Shown: positions 11,408 to 21,286 of the stretch, piece after piece
Position numbering within the stretch: the first letter of the stretch is position 1
Layout: the number at the start of each line of letters is the position of its first letter
Source: Paenibacillus wulumuqiensis
Lineage (GTDB): Bacteria > Bacillota > Bacilli > Paenibacillales > Paenibacillaceae
Direction of reading: 5' to 3'
Assembly: GCF_000971965.1 (NCBI RefSeq)
Contig: NZ_KQ040792.1
Span: 1 to 64,000 of the forward strand
Length of the DNA: 64,000 bases
The notes under the pieces: model-generated
Databases searched by the model: none
What the model was told of the DNA's origin: nothing
Seen by the model: only the letters and a program-made list of their open reading frames with translations
Made by a program: the position numbers and the translations under genes

Positions 11408-11542
11408 ATGAGACCGACATTCAAACCGAATGTAAGAAAACGTAGTAAAGTACACGGATTCCGTAAAAGAATGAGTACTAAAAACGGCCGTAAAGTGCTG
11501 GCGGCTCGTCGCCTTAAAGGCAGAAAAGTCATCAGTGCCTAA
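11408..11542 (+). CDS. rpmH: 50S ribosomal protein L34
   Basis: This is a 44-codon gene for the smallest large-subunit ribosomal protein. The product begins [14 protein letters not shown], continues [16 protein letters not shown] and ends [13 protein letters not shown], matching L34 along its full length. AAGGAGG lies nine bases upstream of the ATG. It is the first gene of the rightward arm, next to rnpA as in nearly all bacteria. A terminator follows directly, so rnpA may be transcribed partly by read-through or from its own promoter. Confidence 0.97.
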   Translation: MRPTFKPNVRKRSKVHGFRKRMSTKNGRKVLAARRLKGRKVISA

Positions 11543-11552
11543 TATGTACGTA

Positions 11553-11578
11553 AAGACCACTGCGGTGGTCTTTTTTTC
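11553..11578 (+). terminator. Terminator after rpmH
   Basis: AAGACCAC pairs with GTGGTCTT around a four-base loop (11553-11572) and is followed by a T-rich tract. It lies between rpmH and rnpA and could set the ratio of the abundant L34 mRNA to the RNase P protein mRNA. Confidence 0.85.
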
Positions 11579-11748
11579 TTAATTCCGGACATTTGGAGTC
11601 AGTTGTGGCTCCGTTCGGTCGTTAAGGAAGCTGTTATTCTGATGAATATGAATCCGATATCCCTATCAATTCCGACAGGATGCAGGGTTATGGAAAAGAT
11701 AGATTGTTCAGCAAGCGATGCCCAAGTAAACAGTAAGGAGAATTTACG

Positions 11749-12099
11749 GTGCAAAAAAAGCTGCGTTTACGGAATCGAGCCGACTTCAGCCGTGTCTACC
11801 GTCATGGCCGTTCATTTGCCAATCATCAATTTGTGGTGTACTGGTTTCACAAAAAAGAGATTGAGCAATTCCGGATGGGCGTGTCAGTAAGCAAAAAGGT
11901 AGGCAATGCGGTTGTTCGTAATCGGATGCGCCGTGTGGTCAAGGAAATCGTGCGTCATCATGCCGGAGAGATCGTTCCACATATCGATATGGTGCTGATT
12001 GTACGCAAGGGAGCCCTGTCCCTTCAATATAAGGAACTCGAAAAAAGTATCTTGCATGTACTGCGCAAATCTTCATTACTTAAGCGTTCACAACGCTAG
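11749..12099 (+). CDS. rnpA: Ribonuclease P protein component
   Basis: This is the protein subunit of RNase P, which aids the catalytic RNA in 5' maturation of tRNAs. The start is GTG at 11749 with AAGGAG upstream, and the product has 116 residues. The family signature is RNRMRRVVKEIVR, preceded by GVSVSKKVGNAV. The N-terminal RLRNRADFSRVYRHG is also typical. It lies between rpmH and yidC, the conserved arrangement. Confidence 0.97.
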   Translation: MQKKLRLRNRADFSRVYRHGRSFANHQFVVYWFHKKEIEQFRMGVSVSKKVGNAVVRNRMRRVVKEIVRHHAGEIVPHIDMVLIVRKGALSLQYKELEKSILHVLRKSSLLKRSQR

Positions 12100-12175
12100 T
12101 GGTTTCAGTTTATTTGTGCTGGCAAATATGATATGATTTGCAAGGAAATGCAATGGTTAAGAGAGGGGTTATGAA

Positions 12176-13036
12176 GTGTCGCAATTGAAGACTCGTGGAG
12201 GACGATGGTTTCTCCTTATGGCTGCCGTAGCAATGGTAGCCCTGTTGGCAGGTTGTACGCCAAGTACGGTACAGACCCACACAACAGCAGATTTACTAAA
12301 CCATGGCTGGTGGAACCGGTATGTTGTGTACTGGTTTGCGTATGCACTGGACACATTTGCCGAATGGTTCAATGGCGAATATGGTCTGGCTGTCCTGATC
12401 CTGGTGCTAATTGTACGTACACTGATTTTGCCGTTAACACTCAAGCAGGTAAGAAGCTCCAAAGCAATGCAGGCGATTCAGCCTCAATTGCAAAAGCTGC
12501 GTGAACAACACAAGGATGATCCGCAAAAGCAGCAGGCGGAAACAATGAAATTGTTCCAGGAGAATCAGATTAATCCGGCTGCCGGATGTTTCCCGCTTCT
12601 GATTCAAATGCCAATCTTTATTGCTCTGTACAACGCGATTATTTATAATAGTGCTCTTCGTGAGCATACATTCCTGTGGCTGCAGCTGGGTAAACCGGAT
12701 CATCTGTTTATTCTGCCTGTTATTGCCGCGATTACAACATTCCTGCAGACCTGGATGATGATGAAGATGAATCCGGCTTCCATGCAGGGCCCTATGAAAA
12801 TGATGATGTACGTATATCCGGTCATTATCTTCATTATGTCCTATCAGTTCCCATCAGCGCTGCCGCTGTACTGGGTATACAGTAATATCTACACAATCGT
12901 TCAGAACTATTTCCTGTATCGCAACAACCAGCCGATCGTTACCGATCTCGGTGTAGCTGTAGATACACGCGGTGCTGCCGGTAACGGTGCCAACAAAAAC
13001 CGCAACAAGAAAAAAACCAAAAAGAAACGCCGTTAA
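12176..13036 (+). CDS. yidC: Membrane protein insertase YidC/SpoIIIJ
   Basis: This is an Oxa1-type insertase for membrane proteins. The 286-residue product starts at GTG 12176 and carries a lipoprotein signal with lipobox LLAGC (Cys 27), as Gram-positive YidC1/SpoIIIJ does. The conserved core runs from about residue 58 to 260 with NPAAGCFPLLIQMPIFIALY and FPSALPLYWVYSN, in five membrane segments. The tail is very basic (NKNRNKKKTKKKRR), typical for ribosome contact. It is followed by khpB, its usual partner gene. Confidence 0.96.
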   Translation: MSQLKTRGGRWFLLMAAVAMVALLAGCTPSTVQTHTTADLLNHGWWNRYVVYWFAYALDTFAEWFNGEYGLAVLILVLIVRTLILPLTLKQVRSSKAMQAIQPQLQKLREQHKDDPQKQQAETMKLFQENQINPAAGCFPLLIQMPIFIALYNAIIYNSALREHTFLWLQLGKPDHLFILPVIAAITTFLQTWMMMKMNPASMQGPMKMMMYVYPVIIFIMSYQFPSALPLYWVYSNIYTIVQNYFLYRNNQPIVTDLGVAVDTRGAAGNGANKNRNKKKTKKKRR

Positions 13037-13099
13037 TATACCATAATGGCCGTACTGCTTTCTACTATTCCGACCACCGCAAGGAGGGCCGAACATCGA

Positions 13100-13846
13100 A
13101 TGACCACAGTCATTGCTTCTGGAAAAACAATTGATGATGCGATCGCCGAAGGACTTGCCCGTCTTAATACGAGTAAAGAACATGTTCAAATCAGAATCGT
13201 ACAGCAGCCGTCAAAAGGATTCCTGGGCTTGATCGGTGTAAAGCAGGCACAGGTAGAATTGACTCTGGTACATGATGCCCCTTCACAGGTCTCTGTCCCA
13301 ACAAGTGCTCCCCGGCCCGCGCCGGAGCAGCCGCAGTCAGCCGTACCGGTTCAGTACGATACTGAACCAATGGACACAGAAGCCGACTTTAAAGCACTGT
13401 CTTCTTCTTATGAAGAAGCGGTACAGTTTGTCAAAGATGTCGGCGACAGTATCGGCATGGAACTGGAAGTGGATGTGAAACGGACCCGTGACGGTTATGT
13501 GATGAGCATATCCGGCAATGATCTGGGGCTGCTGATCGGCCGCCGCGGTCAGACACTGGATGCGCTGCAGTATCTGGTCAACATCGTAGCAAATCGTTAT
13601 TCCGATAAGTACATCCGGATCATGCTGGATGCGGAGAACTTCCGCGATCGGCGCCGCAAGACGCTGGAGGAATTGGCTGATCGTCTAGCCAACCGGGTGA
13701 TCCGCTCCGGCAAGGAAGTCGTGCTGGAACCGATGTCTTCGCAGGAACGTAAAGTCATACATGCCCGGCTGCAAAATCATAACCGGGTCAAAACGGTGAG
13801 CAAAGGTGAAGAACCGAACCGCCGCGTTGTTATTACTCTTCGTTAA
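13100..13846 (+). CDS. khpB: RNA-binding protein KhpB (Jag, EloR)
   Basis: This is the SpoIIIJ-associated protein with an N-terminal Jag domain (residues 1-52, MTTVIASGKTIDDAIAEGL and PSKGFLGLIGVKQA), a Pro/Gln-rich linker of about 45 residues, a KH domain and an R3H domain. The KH core is LIGRRGQTLDALQYLVN, and R3H contains SSQERKVIHARLQ. The start at 13100 has AAGGAGGG 12 bases upstream and matches the family N-terminus. Homologues in other Firmicutes bind RNA with KhpA and influence cell elongation. Confidence 0.95.
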   Translation: MTTVIASGKTIDDAIAEGLARLNTSKEHVQIRIVQQPSKGFLGLIGVKQAQVELTLVHDAPSQVSVPTSAPRPAPEQPQSAVPVQYDTEPMDTEADFKALSSSYEEAVQFVKDVGDSIGMELEVDVKRTRDGYVMSISGNDLGLLIGRRGQTLDALQYLVNIVANRYSDKYIRIMLDAENFRDRRRKTLEELADRLANRVIRSGKEVVLEPMSSQERKVIHARLQNHNRVKTVSKGEEPNRRVVITLR

Positions 13847-13855
13847 GTCTTAGAT

Positions 13856-13897
13856 GCAATGATTTTCTGTCTGCTGGCAGAAGATCATTGCTTTTTA
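13856..13897 (+). terminator. Terminator after khpB
   Basis: GCAATGAT with TTCTG (13856-13869) pairs with CAGAAGATCATTGC (13878-13891) and is followed by TTTTTATTT. It ends the rnpA-yidC-khpB transcript before mnmE. Confidence 0.8.
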
Positions 13898-13964
13898 TTT
13901 AGCCAAACAGCAGAACAGTGTTCTGTCACATAGATATAGTGGAATGGGAAAGGTGGAATGAACA

Positions 13965-15341
13965 ATGATTAGCGATACAATTGCAGCAATTGCAACAGCG
14001 GTAGGAGAAGCGAGTATCTCGGTGATCCGGGTAAGTGGTCCGGAAGCGGTTCAGGAAGTGGATGCCATTTTCAAAGGACGGATTCCGCTGCAGCAGGCGG
14101 ACAGCCATACCGTGCATTATGGCTTTATTACGGACCCGGTTACCGGTGAAAAAGCGGAGGAAGTGCTGGTAACGATCATGCGTGCCCCGCGCTCCTTTAC
14201 AATGGAAGATGTCGTGGAAATCAGTTCCCATGGCGGTGTGGTCGCGGTGCGGCGGGTGATGGATATTTTGCTGCAGCAGCGTATACGTATTGCCGAACCG
14301 GGGGAATTTACCAAGCGTGCCTTTTTGAATGGACGGATCGACCTGTCCCAGGCAGAAGGCGTAATTGACCTGATCCGTTCCAAATCGGATCGTGCATTCT
14401 CTGTCGCATTGAAGCAGGTGGAAGGCAAGCTGTCGCGCCAGATCAAGCCGCTGCAGCAGACGCTGATCGAGACACTGGCTCATATCGAAGTAAATATTGA
14501 TTACCCCGAGCATGATGTGGAATCGTTCACTTCGGAATTGATCAAGGACAAATCGACCGAAGTGATCCGTGCGATTGATGAACTGCTGCGTACCGCCAAT
14601 GAAGGTAAAATACTGCGTGAAGGTATCACGACGGCAATCGTAGGTAGACCAAACGCCGGTAAATCTTCACTGCTCAATGCGCTGGCTCAGGACAATCGGG
14701 CGATTGTAACGGATATTCCGGGTACGACGCGTGACGTGATCGAAGAGTTTGTCAGTATTAACAATATTCCGTTAAAACTGCTGGATACCGCCGGTATTCG
14801 GGAGACGATGGATGTTGTTGAGAAAATTGGTGTCGAGCGTTCACGCAGTGCGGTTAATGAAGCGGACCTATTGCTGCTCGTGCTGAACAGCAGTGAACCA
14901 CTCAATGCTGACGAGCTGGAACTGATCGAGCAGATCAAGGATCGCCAGGTGATCGTGATCATGAATAAAATCGATCTGCCGCGCCAGCTGGATATGGATC
15001 AGCTGCTGCAGTATTTTCCGGAGGAAAGTCTGGTACCGATGTCGATCGTCAATGAAGAGGGAATCGACCGACTGGAGCAGGCGATCTCGGCCCTGTTCTT
15101 CAACGGGAAACTGGAAGCGGCAGATATGACTTATGTAAGCAATGTGCGGCATATCGGTCTGCTCAAACAAGCCAGACAATCGCTGGTGGATGCCTATGAA
15201 GCTGCCGATCAATTGATCCCGATTGATATGATCCAGATTGACGTACGTCTCGCCTGGGAGCAGTTGGGTGAAATTATCGGTGATTCTGCACCGGATTCGC
15301 TGATTGACCAGATCTTCTCCCAGTTCTGTCTGGGGAAATAA
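13965..15341 (+). CDS. mnmE: tRNA modification GTPase MnmE
   Basis: MnmE works with MnmG to install (carboxymethyl)aminomethyl groups at U34 of tRNAs. The 458-residue protein has the N-terminal folate-binding domain (ISDTIAAIATAVGEASISVIRVSG), a G domain inserted in the helical domain with P-loop GRPNAGKSSL, DTAGI and NKID, and the essential C-terminal FCLGK with Cys 455. The ATG at 13965 follows a GGTGG element. Its partner gene mnmG begins about 500 bases downstream. Confidence 0.98.
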   Translation: MISDTIAAIATAVGEASISVIRVSGPEAVQEVDAIFKGRIPLQQADSHTVHYGFITDPVTGEKAEEVLVTIMRAPRSFTMEDVVEISSHGGVVAVRRVMDILLQQRIRIAEPGEFTKRAFLNGRIDLSQAEGVIDLIRSKSDRAFSVALKQVEGKLSRQIKPLQQTLIETLAHIEVNIDYPEHDVESFTSELIKDKSTEVIRAIDELLRTANEGKILREGITTAIVGRPNAGKSSLLNALAQDNRAIVTDIPGTTRDVIEEFVSINNIPLKLLDTAGIRETMDVVEKIGVERSRSAVNEADLLLLVLNSSEPLNADELELIEQIKDRQVIVIMNKIDLPRQLDMDQLLQYFPEESLVPMSIVNEEGIDRLEQAISALFFNGKLEAADMTYVSNVRHIGLLKQARQSLVDAYEAADQLIPIDMIQIDVRLAWEQLGEIIGDSAPDSLIDQIFSQFCLGK

Positions 15342-15392
15342 ACAAACAGACAGCCGGGAGAGTCGGTCATGAAGTCGAGTCAGTCATGCTGC

Positions 15393-15593
15393 TCAGCCTC
15401 GTTTGTGCTTGGTTTTGTCGACGAGTGTCCAGTGATCGCCAGCCTTGTCGGTGGGCGGGAATGTATTGCCTTCGACAGCAGTGGTCTCATTCTCGGTAAC
15501 TTTCTGTTCATGAGGGCCGCGTTCCTGATATTGACCGGAATCCGGCACCTTTTCACCGGGTTTATGGTTATTGTCTGTGTTGTTGTCTGTCAT
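15393..15593 (-). CDS. YjzC-like small protein
   Basis: This is a 66-residue hydrophilic protein, antisense to its neighbours but with a strong ribosome binding site (AAGGAGGG, six bases before ATG). The pattern KPGEKVPDSGQYQERGP, then EGNTFPPT and HWTLVDKTKHK resembles the YjzC family of small Bacillales proteins (PGxKxPxxGxYxExG, ExFPP, WxxV). Function is unknown. It sits convergently with mnmE and divergently from mnmG. I see no terminator between it and mnmE. Confidence 0.75.
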   Translation of the reverse strand: MTDNNTDNNHKPGEKVPDSGQYQERGPHEQKVTENETTAVEGNTFPPTDKAGDHWTLVDKTKHKRG

Positions 15594-15843
15594 GTTGAAC
15601 CCTCCTTCAGGATGGAATATGAATTTCAGATGATATTCATGAGTGGTTTAACTTTATGGCTGCGGATATGGATATAATAGTATTTACCCACATTATTTAA
15701 AATTATTTTAATTTTCATTTTCTTTCATATGACCGTTCATTTTACGATATACTACTTGAGTATGGCTGTAGGTCTATGCTTGCAGCCTTTAATTTACATG
15801 TCAGCTGAGAAGATTCAGCTTGAGCTATAGAGGAGGAATACCC

Positions 15844-17730
15844 ATGAGCTATATGGGTGGAGAATATGATGTAATCGTTATTGGCGCAGGCCATGCCGGC
15901 AGTGAAGCAGCCCTTGCTGCAGCACGGATGGGATGCAGCACGCTGATGGTAACGATCAATCTGGACATGATCGCTTTTATGCCGTGCAATCCGTCAATCG
16001 GCGGACCGGCCAAAGGTCATGTCGTGCGTGAGATTGATGCACTGGGCGGCGAAATGGGCCGCAATATCGACAAAACGTTTATCCAGATGCGTATGCTGAA
16101 TACCGGTAAAGGACCGGCTGTACACGCACTGCGTGCACAGGCGGACAAATTTCTGTACCAGCACAGCATGAAGGAAACGATGGAAAATGAACCAAACCTG
16201 ACGCTGCGTCAGGGGATGGTGGATCGTCTGATCGTCGAAGACGGCGTATGTACAGGTGTAATTACCCAGACGGGTACAACGTACAAAGGCAAATCGATCG
16301 TCCTGACAACCGGTACGTATCTGCGCGGCAAAGTTATCATGGGCGAACTGGCTTATGAAAGCGGACCAAACAACCAGCAGCCGTCGCTGAAGCTGTCCGA
16401 TCACCTGCGTGAGCTGGGCTTTGAACTGGTACGCTTCAAAACCGGTACACCGCCGCGTGTACACCGTGATACGATCGACTTTTCCAAAACCGAGATTCAA
16501 CCGGGAGATGATCAGCCCAAATTTTTCTCCTATGATACGGAATCATCGACTAATGAACAGCTGCCATGCTGGCTGACCTATACGTCCGGCGAGACCCATC
16601 AGATTATTAGCGACAACCTGCATCGTGCGCCGATGTTCTCCGGTATTATCGAAGGAACCGGACCGCGCTACTGCCCGTCGATCGAAGATAAAGTCGTACG
16701 TTTCAATGATAAACCGAAACATCAAATTTTCCTCGAACCAGAAGGCAAAAACACATCCGAGTACTATGTACAGGGGCTGTCCACCAGTCTGCCGGAAGAT
16801 GTACAGCTGCGGGTGCTGCGTTCTATCCCGGGCATGGAAAATGTAAAAATGATGCGTAACGGCTATGCGATTGAATACGATGCGATGGTACCGACACAGC
16901 TCTGGCCTACACTGGAAACCAAACGTCTACCAGGTCTGTTCACTGCCGGACAGATCAACGGAACTTCCGGATATGAGGAAGCTGCCGGACAGGGTATCAT
17001 GGCCGGTATCAATGCGGCTCGCAAAGCACAGGGCAAGGAAGGCGTCGTACTGGATCGTTCGCAGGGCTATATCGGCGTATTGATCGATGATCTGGTTACC
17101 AAAGGAACCAATGAACCGTACCGCCTGCTGACTTCGCGTGCCGAATATCGTCTGCTGCTTCGTCATGACAATGCGGATCTGCGTCTGACTGAAATCGGTC
17201 GTGAAATTGGTCTGGTTACCGAAGAGCGCTACCGGAAATTCCTGGACAAAAAGTCCAAAGTGGAGCGTGAAATCGAGCGTCTGCGCAAAGTGAAAGTGAA
17301 ACCGGTGGAAGTAGACGAGCTGCTGGCCAGTCTGGAATCTGCACCACTGCAAAATGGTACGGATCTGCTGACTGTGCTGCGCCGTACGGAAGTAAACTAT
17401 TCCCATATCGAGAGCATTTCCCCATCACCGGAGGAATTGACTGCCGATATGAAGGAACAAGTCGAAATCCAGACCAAATATGCCGGTTACATCGAGAAAC
17501 AGCAGGCACATGTGGAACGTCTCAAAAAAATGGAAAAGAAAAAGCTGCCTGAAGATATTGTTTACGAAGAAGTGAAGGGACTGGCGATTGAAGCCCAGCA
17601 GAAACTGGCCAAAATCCGTCCGCTGTCGATCGGACAGGCTTCCCGTATTTCCGGTGTGACGCCGGCAGATATTTCGATTCTGCTCGTCTATCTGGAACAC
17701 TATAACCGGGTAACGGCGGCACGGGGGTAA
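15844..17730 (+). CDS. mnmG: tRNA uridine-5-carboxymethylaminomethyl synthesis enzyme MnmG
   Basis: This FAD- and NADH-using partner of MnmE modifies wobble uridine. The start [10 protein letters not shown] at 15844 (628 residues) is chosen because GAGGAGG lies eight bases upstream; an earlier in-frame start at 15820 overlaps that site. The N-terminal Rossmann motif is [21 protein letters not shown]. Family signatures are GPKGKGPAV-like [16 protein letters not shown], the central [13 protein letters not shown] and the C-terminal helical domain. It is followed after two bases by rsmG. Confidence 0.97.
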   Translation: MSYMGGEYDVIVIGAGHAGSEAALAAARMGCSTLMVTINLDMIAFMPCNPSIGGPAKGHVVREIDALGGEMGRNIDKTFIQMRMLNTGKGPAVHALRAQADKFLYQHSMKETMENEPNLTLRQGMVDRLIVEDGVCTGVITQTGTTYKGKSIVLTTGTYLRGKVIMGELAYESGPNNQQPSLKLSDHLRELGFELVRFKTGTPPRVHRDTIDFSKTEIQPGDDQPKFFSYDTESSTNEQLPCWLTYTSGETHQIISDNLHRAPMFSGIIEGTGPRYCPSIEDKVVRFNDKPKHQIFLEPEGKNTSEYYVQGLSTSLPEDVQLRVLRSIPGMENVKMMRNGYAIEYDAMVPTQLWPTLETKRLPGLFTAGQINGTSGYEEAAGQGIMAGINAARKAQGKEGVVLDRSQGYIGVLIDDLVTKGTNEPYRLLTSRAEYRLLLRHDNADLRLTEIGREIGLVTEERYRKFLDKKSKVEREIERLRKVKVKPVEVDELLASLESAPLQNGTDLLTVLRRTEVNYSHIESISPSPEELTADMKEQVEIQTKYAGYIEKQQAHVERLKKMEKKKLPEDIVYEEVKGLAIEAQQKLAKIRPLSIGQASRISGVTPADISILLVYLEHYNRVTAARG

Positions 17731-17732
17731 TC

Positions 17733-18455
17733 ATGGATCAGGTACAGCAGCAATTTACAGAAGCACTCGCAGCACACAATATCCAGGTGAATGAGCAGCA
17801 GCTGCAGCAGTTCGAAGATTATTACGAAGAACTGATCACATGGAATGAGAAAATGAACCTGACCGGCATTACCGAGCGGGATCAGGTATACAATAAGCAC
17901 TTTTACGATTCGGTTACACTCGCCTTTTATACCGATCTGAATAATGTACAGTCGCTGGCGGATATTGGTTCGGGAGCAGGATTCCCCGGGATTCCCCTGA
18001 AAATTCTGTTCCCGCATATCCAGCTGCGGATTATTGACTCGCTGAACAAGCGGATCAAATTCCTGCAAAGTGTCGTCGATCGTCTTGAACTGGACCAGGT
18101 GGAATTGATTCACGGACGTGCCGAGGAAATTGCTCGCAAAGACGGATACCGTGATGCCCATGATCTGGTGACAGCCCGCGCTGTAGCCAAGCTGGCGGTA
18201 TTGAATGAATTCTGTCTGCCGTTTGTCAAAACAGGCGGCACCTTCGCAGCGATGAAAGGCAGCGATCCGACAGAAGAGATCCAGGAAGCATATCGCAGTC
18301 TGGGACTGCTGAGAGGCAAGGTGCAGCATGTGCATCATTTCCAGCTGCCGGTTGAACAATCGGACCGTCATATTATTCTGATTCAAAAGGAAGCCGCAAC
18401 ACCGGTGAAGTACCCGCGTAAAGCCGGTACTCCGCTCAAAGAGCCGCTTCTATAA
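17733..18455 (+). CDS. rsmG: 16S rRNA (guanine527-N7)-methyltransferase RsmG
   Basis: This is a SAM-dependent methyltransferase for G527 of 16S rRNA; loss gives low-level streptomycin resistance in other bacteria. The 240-residue product has the SAM motif LADIGSGAGFPGIPLKI, preceded by WNEKMNLTGI, and later TARAVAKLAVLNE. It starts two bases after the mnmG stop, so the two are co-transcribed. A parS site begins 11 bases after its stop. Confidence 0.96.
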   Translation: MDQVQQQFTEALAAHNIQVNEQQLQQFEDYYEELITWNEKMNLTGITERDQVYNKHFYDSVTLAFYTDLNNVQSLADIGSGAGFPGIPLKILFPHIQLRIIDSLNKRIKFLQSVVDRLELDQVELIHGRAEEIARKDGYRDAHDLVTARAVAKLAVLNEFCLPFVKTGGTFAAMKGSDPTEEIQEAYRSLGLLRGKVQHVHHFQLPVEQSDRHIILIQKEAATPVKYPRKAGTPLKEPLL

Positions 18456-18465
18456 TCCCTCCGGA

Positions 18466-18481
18466 TGTTTCACGTGGAACA
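18466..18481 (-). promoter_or_regulatory. parS: parS centromere site 1
   Basis: The 16 bases read TGTTCCACGTGAAACA on the minus strand, an exact copy of the B. subtilis parS consensus. It lies between rsmG and its terminator, upstream of noc-parA-parB. ParB would load and spread from here. Confidence 0.93.
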
Positions 18482-18496
18482 TTAACGTAAAAAGTC

Positions 18497-18520
18497 AAAG
18501 GCGCCCCTGGGCGCCTTTTT
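18497..18520 (+). terminator. Terminator after rsmG
   Basis: AAAGGCGCCC and GGGCGCCTTT form a GC-rich stem around a tiny loop, followed by TTTTT. It ends the mnmG-rsmG operon and lies 15 bases past parS. Confidence 0.9.
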
Positions 18521-18763
18521 CATGTTTGTATCAGCAAAAAACAGCGATACGACAGTATTTACAGAACAATTGCAACCGGAAGTTTTCATAGAAAATTCTA
18601 CGGTAATCATAGGATTATAATGCGAAAAGTGATAAAATGAGTAGACGGAGCAGATGGAAAATACCGGAGTATGACAGGTCCGGATTATGCAGCCAGAGAG
18701 TCAGTATAAAGTACACCTGTAGATCAGGTGCTGCTATCATAAGATTAGGTGGTCTCATACCGA

Positions 18764-19582
18764 ATGAAAGAACAAATTTCCAAATTGTTTGGCTTGTCTG
18801 AACGTGCTAACGGGGATGAAGTCAAACAGATACCGGTTGCGAATATTACAACCAGTCCTTATCAGCCCCGTACTATTTTCGATGATGCCAAGATCGATGA
18901 ATTATGCCAGACGATCAAGACGCATGGAGTAATTCAGCCGATTGTCGTGCGGATGCGAAATGGAAAATATGAGATTATTGCGGGGGAACGACGCTGGAGA
19001 GCCGTAACCAAACTCGGATTGGCTACCATTCCGGCCATTATACGTGAGTTCAATGACTCGCAGGCAGCGTCAATCGCTTTGATCGAGAATCTGCAGCGGG
19101 AAGGTCTGACTTCCATCGAGGAAGCCATCGCCTATCAGAAGCTGATTGATCTGCATTCATTAACCCAGGAAAGTCTGGCACAGCGTCTTGGCAAAAGCCA
19201 GTCTACGATTGCCAACAAGATCAGATTGCTGCAGCTTCCGGAAGGAATCAAGCAGGCACTGATGAACCGCCAGCTAACCGAAAGACATGCGAGAGCCCTG
19301 CTGTCGCTCGACAGTGAGGAAGTTCAGCTGCGGATCATGAACGAAGTGATCGAGAAAGAGCTGAATGTCAAACAAACCGAAGCGCGTGTCGCTTTTTATA
19401 AAGAAAAAAGCAAAGTGGCGAAAAAGTCCAAGCGTGTATCCTACAGCAAGGATGTACGTCTGGCCCTGAACACGATTCGTCAGTCAATCGATATGGTCTC
19501 CGGCTCGGGACTTGCAATTGACACCTCTGAACAGGATCATGAAGATCACTACGAGATTGTTATCAAAATACCAAAACGCTGA
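18764..19582 (+). CDS. noc: Nucleoid occlusion protein Noc
   Basis: Noc is a ParB-family CTP-dependent DNA clamp that blocks septum formation over the nucleoid. The start [13 protein letters not shown] at 18764 (272 residues) gives the short amphipathic N-terminal helix that tethers Noc to the membrane. An in-frame start five codons earlier would bury it. The ParB N-domain has [10 protein letters not shown] and the CTP-binding IAGERRWRA, then [14 protein letters not shown] and the helix-turn-helix [28 protein letters not shown]-like [10 protein letters not shown] and NVKQTEARV favour Noc over ParB. Confidence 0.93.
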   Translation: MKEQISKLFGLSERANGDEVKQIPVANITTSPYQPRTIFDDAKIDELCQTIKTHGVIQPIVVRMRNGKYEIIAGERRWRAVTKLGLATIPAIIREFNDSQAASIALIENLQREGLTSIEEAIAYQKLIDLHSLTQESLAQRLGKSQSTIANKIRLLQLPEGIKQALMNRQLTERHARALLSLDSEEVQLRIMNEVIEKELNVKQTEARVAFYKEKSKVAKKSKRVSYSKDVRLALNTIRQSIDMVSGSGLAIDTSEQDHEDHYEIVIKIPKR

Positions 19583-19587
19583 CAGCG

Positions 19588-19609
19588 AGGCGGCATTAAG
19601 CCGCTTTTT
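19588..19609 (+). terminator. Terminator after noc
   Basis: A five-base-pair stem GCGGC/GCCGC around ATTAA (19590-19604) is followed by five T. It is short, so termination may be partial. Confidence 0.6.
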
Positions 19610-19665
19610 CTGTCTTAATCCGACGCTGATCACAGAACGATTTTCATAACATTGGGGTGAAGTAG

Positions 19666-20427
19666 TTGTCAAAGATCATTGCCATAGCGAATCAAAAAGG
19701 TGGAGTAGGGAAGACGACCACATCCGTGAATCTGGGGGCCTGTCTGGCTACGCTGGGAAAGCGCGTTCTTTTGATCGATATTGATCCTCAGGGCAATACG
19801 ACCAGTGGAGTGGGCATCAATAAGGCGGATGTGGAAAATTGCATTTACGATGTCATTATTAATGATGTAGGACCCCGGGAAGCGATTCAATCCACGGCTA
19901 TTGAAGGGCTGGACATTATTCCGGCAACGATTCAGCTGGCCGGGGCGGAAGTGGAGCTTGTACCGGCCATTTCGCGTGAGCTCCGGCTCAAAAACGCGAT
20001 TGCCCAAGTCAAGCAATCGTATGATTACATATTGATTGATTGTCCGCCTTCGCTTGGTATTTTGACAATTAATTCATTAACGGCAGCCGATTCGGTGATC
20101 ATTCCGATCCAGTGTGAATACTACGCACTGGAAGGACTCAGCCAGCTGCTCAATACGGTTCGTCTGGTGCAGAAGCATCTGAACACCGATTTGCAGATAG
20201 AAGGGGTGCTGCTGACGATGCTGGATGCGCGCACCAATCTCGGTCTGCAGGTCATTGAAGAAGTGAAAAAATATTTTCAGGACAAAGTGTACCGGACGAT
20301 TATTCCGCGTAATGTCCGGCTGAGCGAAGCCCCTTCTCATGGCAAGGCGATTATTACGTATGATCCGCGTTCCAAAGGGGCGGAAGTTTACTTAGAGCTG
20401 GCAAAGGAAGTGGTTTCTTATGAGTAA
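19666..20427 (+). CDS. parA: Chromosome partitioning ATPase ParA (Soj)
   Basis: ParA/Soj is a Walker-type ATPase that acts with ParB in origin segregation and modulates DnaA in B. subtilis. The start is TTG 19666 giving MSKIIAIANQKGGVGKTTT, with GGGGTGA upstream, and 253 residues. The deviant Walker A KGGVGKTT, Walker A' LLIDIDPQGNTT and LIDCPPSLG are intact. Its stop overlaps the parB start by eight bases, which indicates translational coupling. Confidence 0.97.
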   Translation: MSKIIAIANQKGGVGKTTTSVNLGACLATLGKRVLLIDIDPQGNTTSGVGINKADVENCIYDVIINDVGPREAIQSTAIEGLDIIPATIQLAGAEVELVPAISRELRLKNAIAQVKQSYDYILIDCPPSLGILTINSLTAADSVIIPIQCEYYALEGLSQLLNTVRLVQKHLNTDLQIEGVLLTMLDARTNLGLQVIEEVKKYFQDKVYRTIIPRNVRLSEAPSHGKAIITYDPRSKGAEVYLELAKEVVSYE

Positions 20428-21271
20428 ACGTCTCGGTAAAGGGCTGGATGCATTGATCCCTTCCCTGTCCGTGAGTGAGGATGATAAAGTGATCGAAATA
20501 CCATTAAAAGAACTGCGTCCCAATCCATTTCAGCCGCGCAAGGCATTTGATGATGATAATATTCAGGAGCTGGCCGATTCGATTGCCCAGCATGGTGTGA
20601 TTCAGCCGATCATCGTACGCAAAGTACTGAAAGGCTACGAAATTATTGCCGGGGAGCGCCGCTTCCGTGCTTCACAGGTAGCGGGCAAAAAGAGCATTCC
20701 GGCTGTTGTGCGCAGCTTTACCGATCAGCAGGTAATGGAGATTGCCCTGATCGAGAATCTGCAGCGCGAGAACCTGAATGCGATGGAAATCGCCACCGCC
20801 TATCAGGCACTCATGGAAGAATTCAAGCTGACCCAGGAAGATCTGTCGGCCCGTGTAGGCAAGTCACGTTCGCATATTGCCAATTTCCTGCGGCTGCTGT
20901 CGCTGCCGGAAGCAGTGAAGGATTATGTTTCACGTGGAACATTATCGATGGGACATGCACGCGCTCTGGTCGGTATCAAAAAAGAAGATATCATCCTGCT
21001 GCTCGCTCAGCGGGCGATCGAGGAAGGCTGGAGTGTACGCCAGCTGGAAGAAGCGGTGCAGAATCTGGAAAACAAACGCAAAGACAACGAGAAAGACAAA
21101 GATAAAAAAGCCGACCCCTATCTGGTCGATGTCGAGCAGACGCTGCAGAATCGTTTCCAGACAACGGTCAAAATCCGCAACAGCAGTAAGGACAAAGGCA
21201 AGATTGAGTTGAACTACTACAGCAGGCAGGAGCTGGAACGGCTGCTGGAAATGCTGAACAATATGCAGTAG
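20420..21271 (+). CDS. parB: Chromosome partitioning protein ParB (Spo0J)
   Basis: ParB is the CTPase that loads at parS, spreads as a clamp and recruits SMC. The 283-residue protein begins MSKRLGKGLDALIPS, the LG motif that stimulates ParA. It has NPFQPRKAFDD, the CTP-binding IIAGERRFRAS, ENLQRENLNAMEIA and the HTH LSARVGKSRSHIANFLRLL. The C-terminal dimerisation segment follows a lysine/aspartate-rich stretch near residues 220-235. The gene contains a parS site within its own coding sequence, as in B. subtilis. Confidence 0.97.
   Translation: MSKRLGKGLDALIPSLSVSEDDKVIEIPLKELRPNPFQPRKAFDDDNIQELADSIAQHGVIQPIIVRKVLKGYEIIAGERRFRASQVAGKKSIPAVVRSFTDQQVMEIALIENLQRENLNAMEIATAYQALMEEFKLTQEDLSARVGKSRSHIANFLRLLSLPEAVKDYVSRGTLSMGHARALVGIKKEDIILLLAQRAIEEGWSVRQLEEAVQNLENKRKDNEKDKDKKADPYLVDVEQTLQNRFQTTVKIRNSSKDKGKIELNYYSRQELERLLEMLNNMQ
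20926..20941 (-). promoter_or_regulatory. parS: parS centromere site 2, inside parB
   Basis: This is an exact second copy of the 16-base parS (TGTTCCACGTGAAACA on the minus strand), coding for YVSRGTL within ParB. An intragenic parS in spo0J is also the classic site in B. subtilis. Confidence 0.93.
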
Positions 21272-21286
21272 CGGAGGAATACGCTG

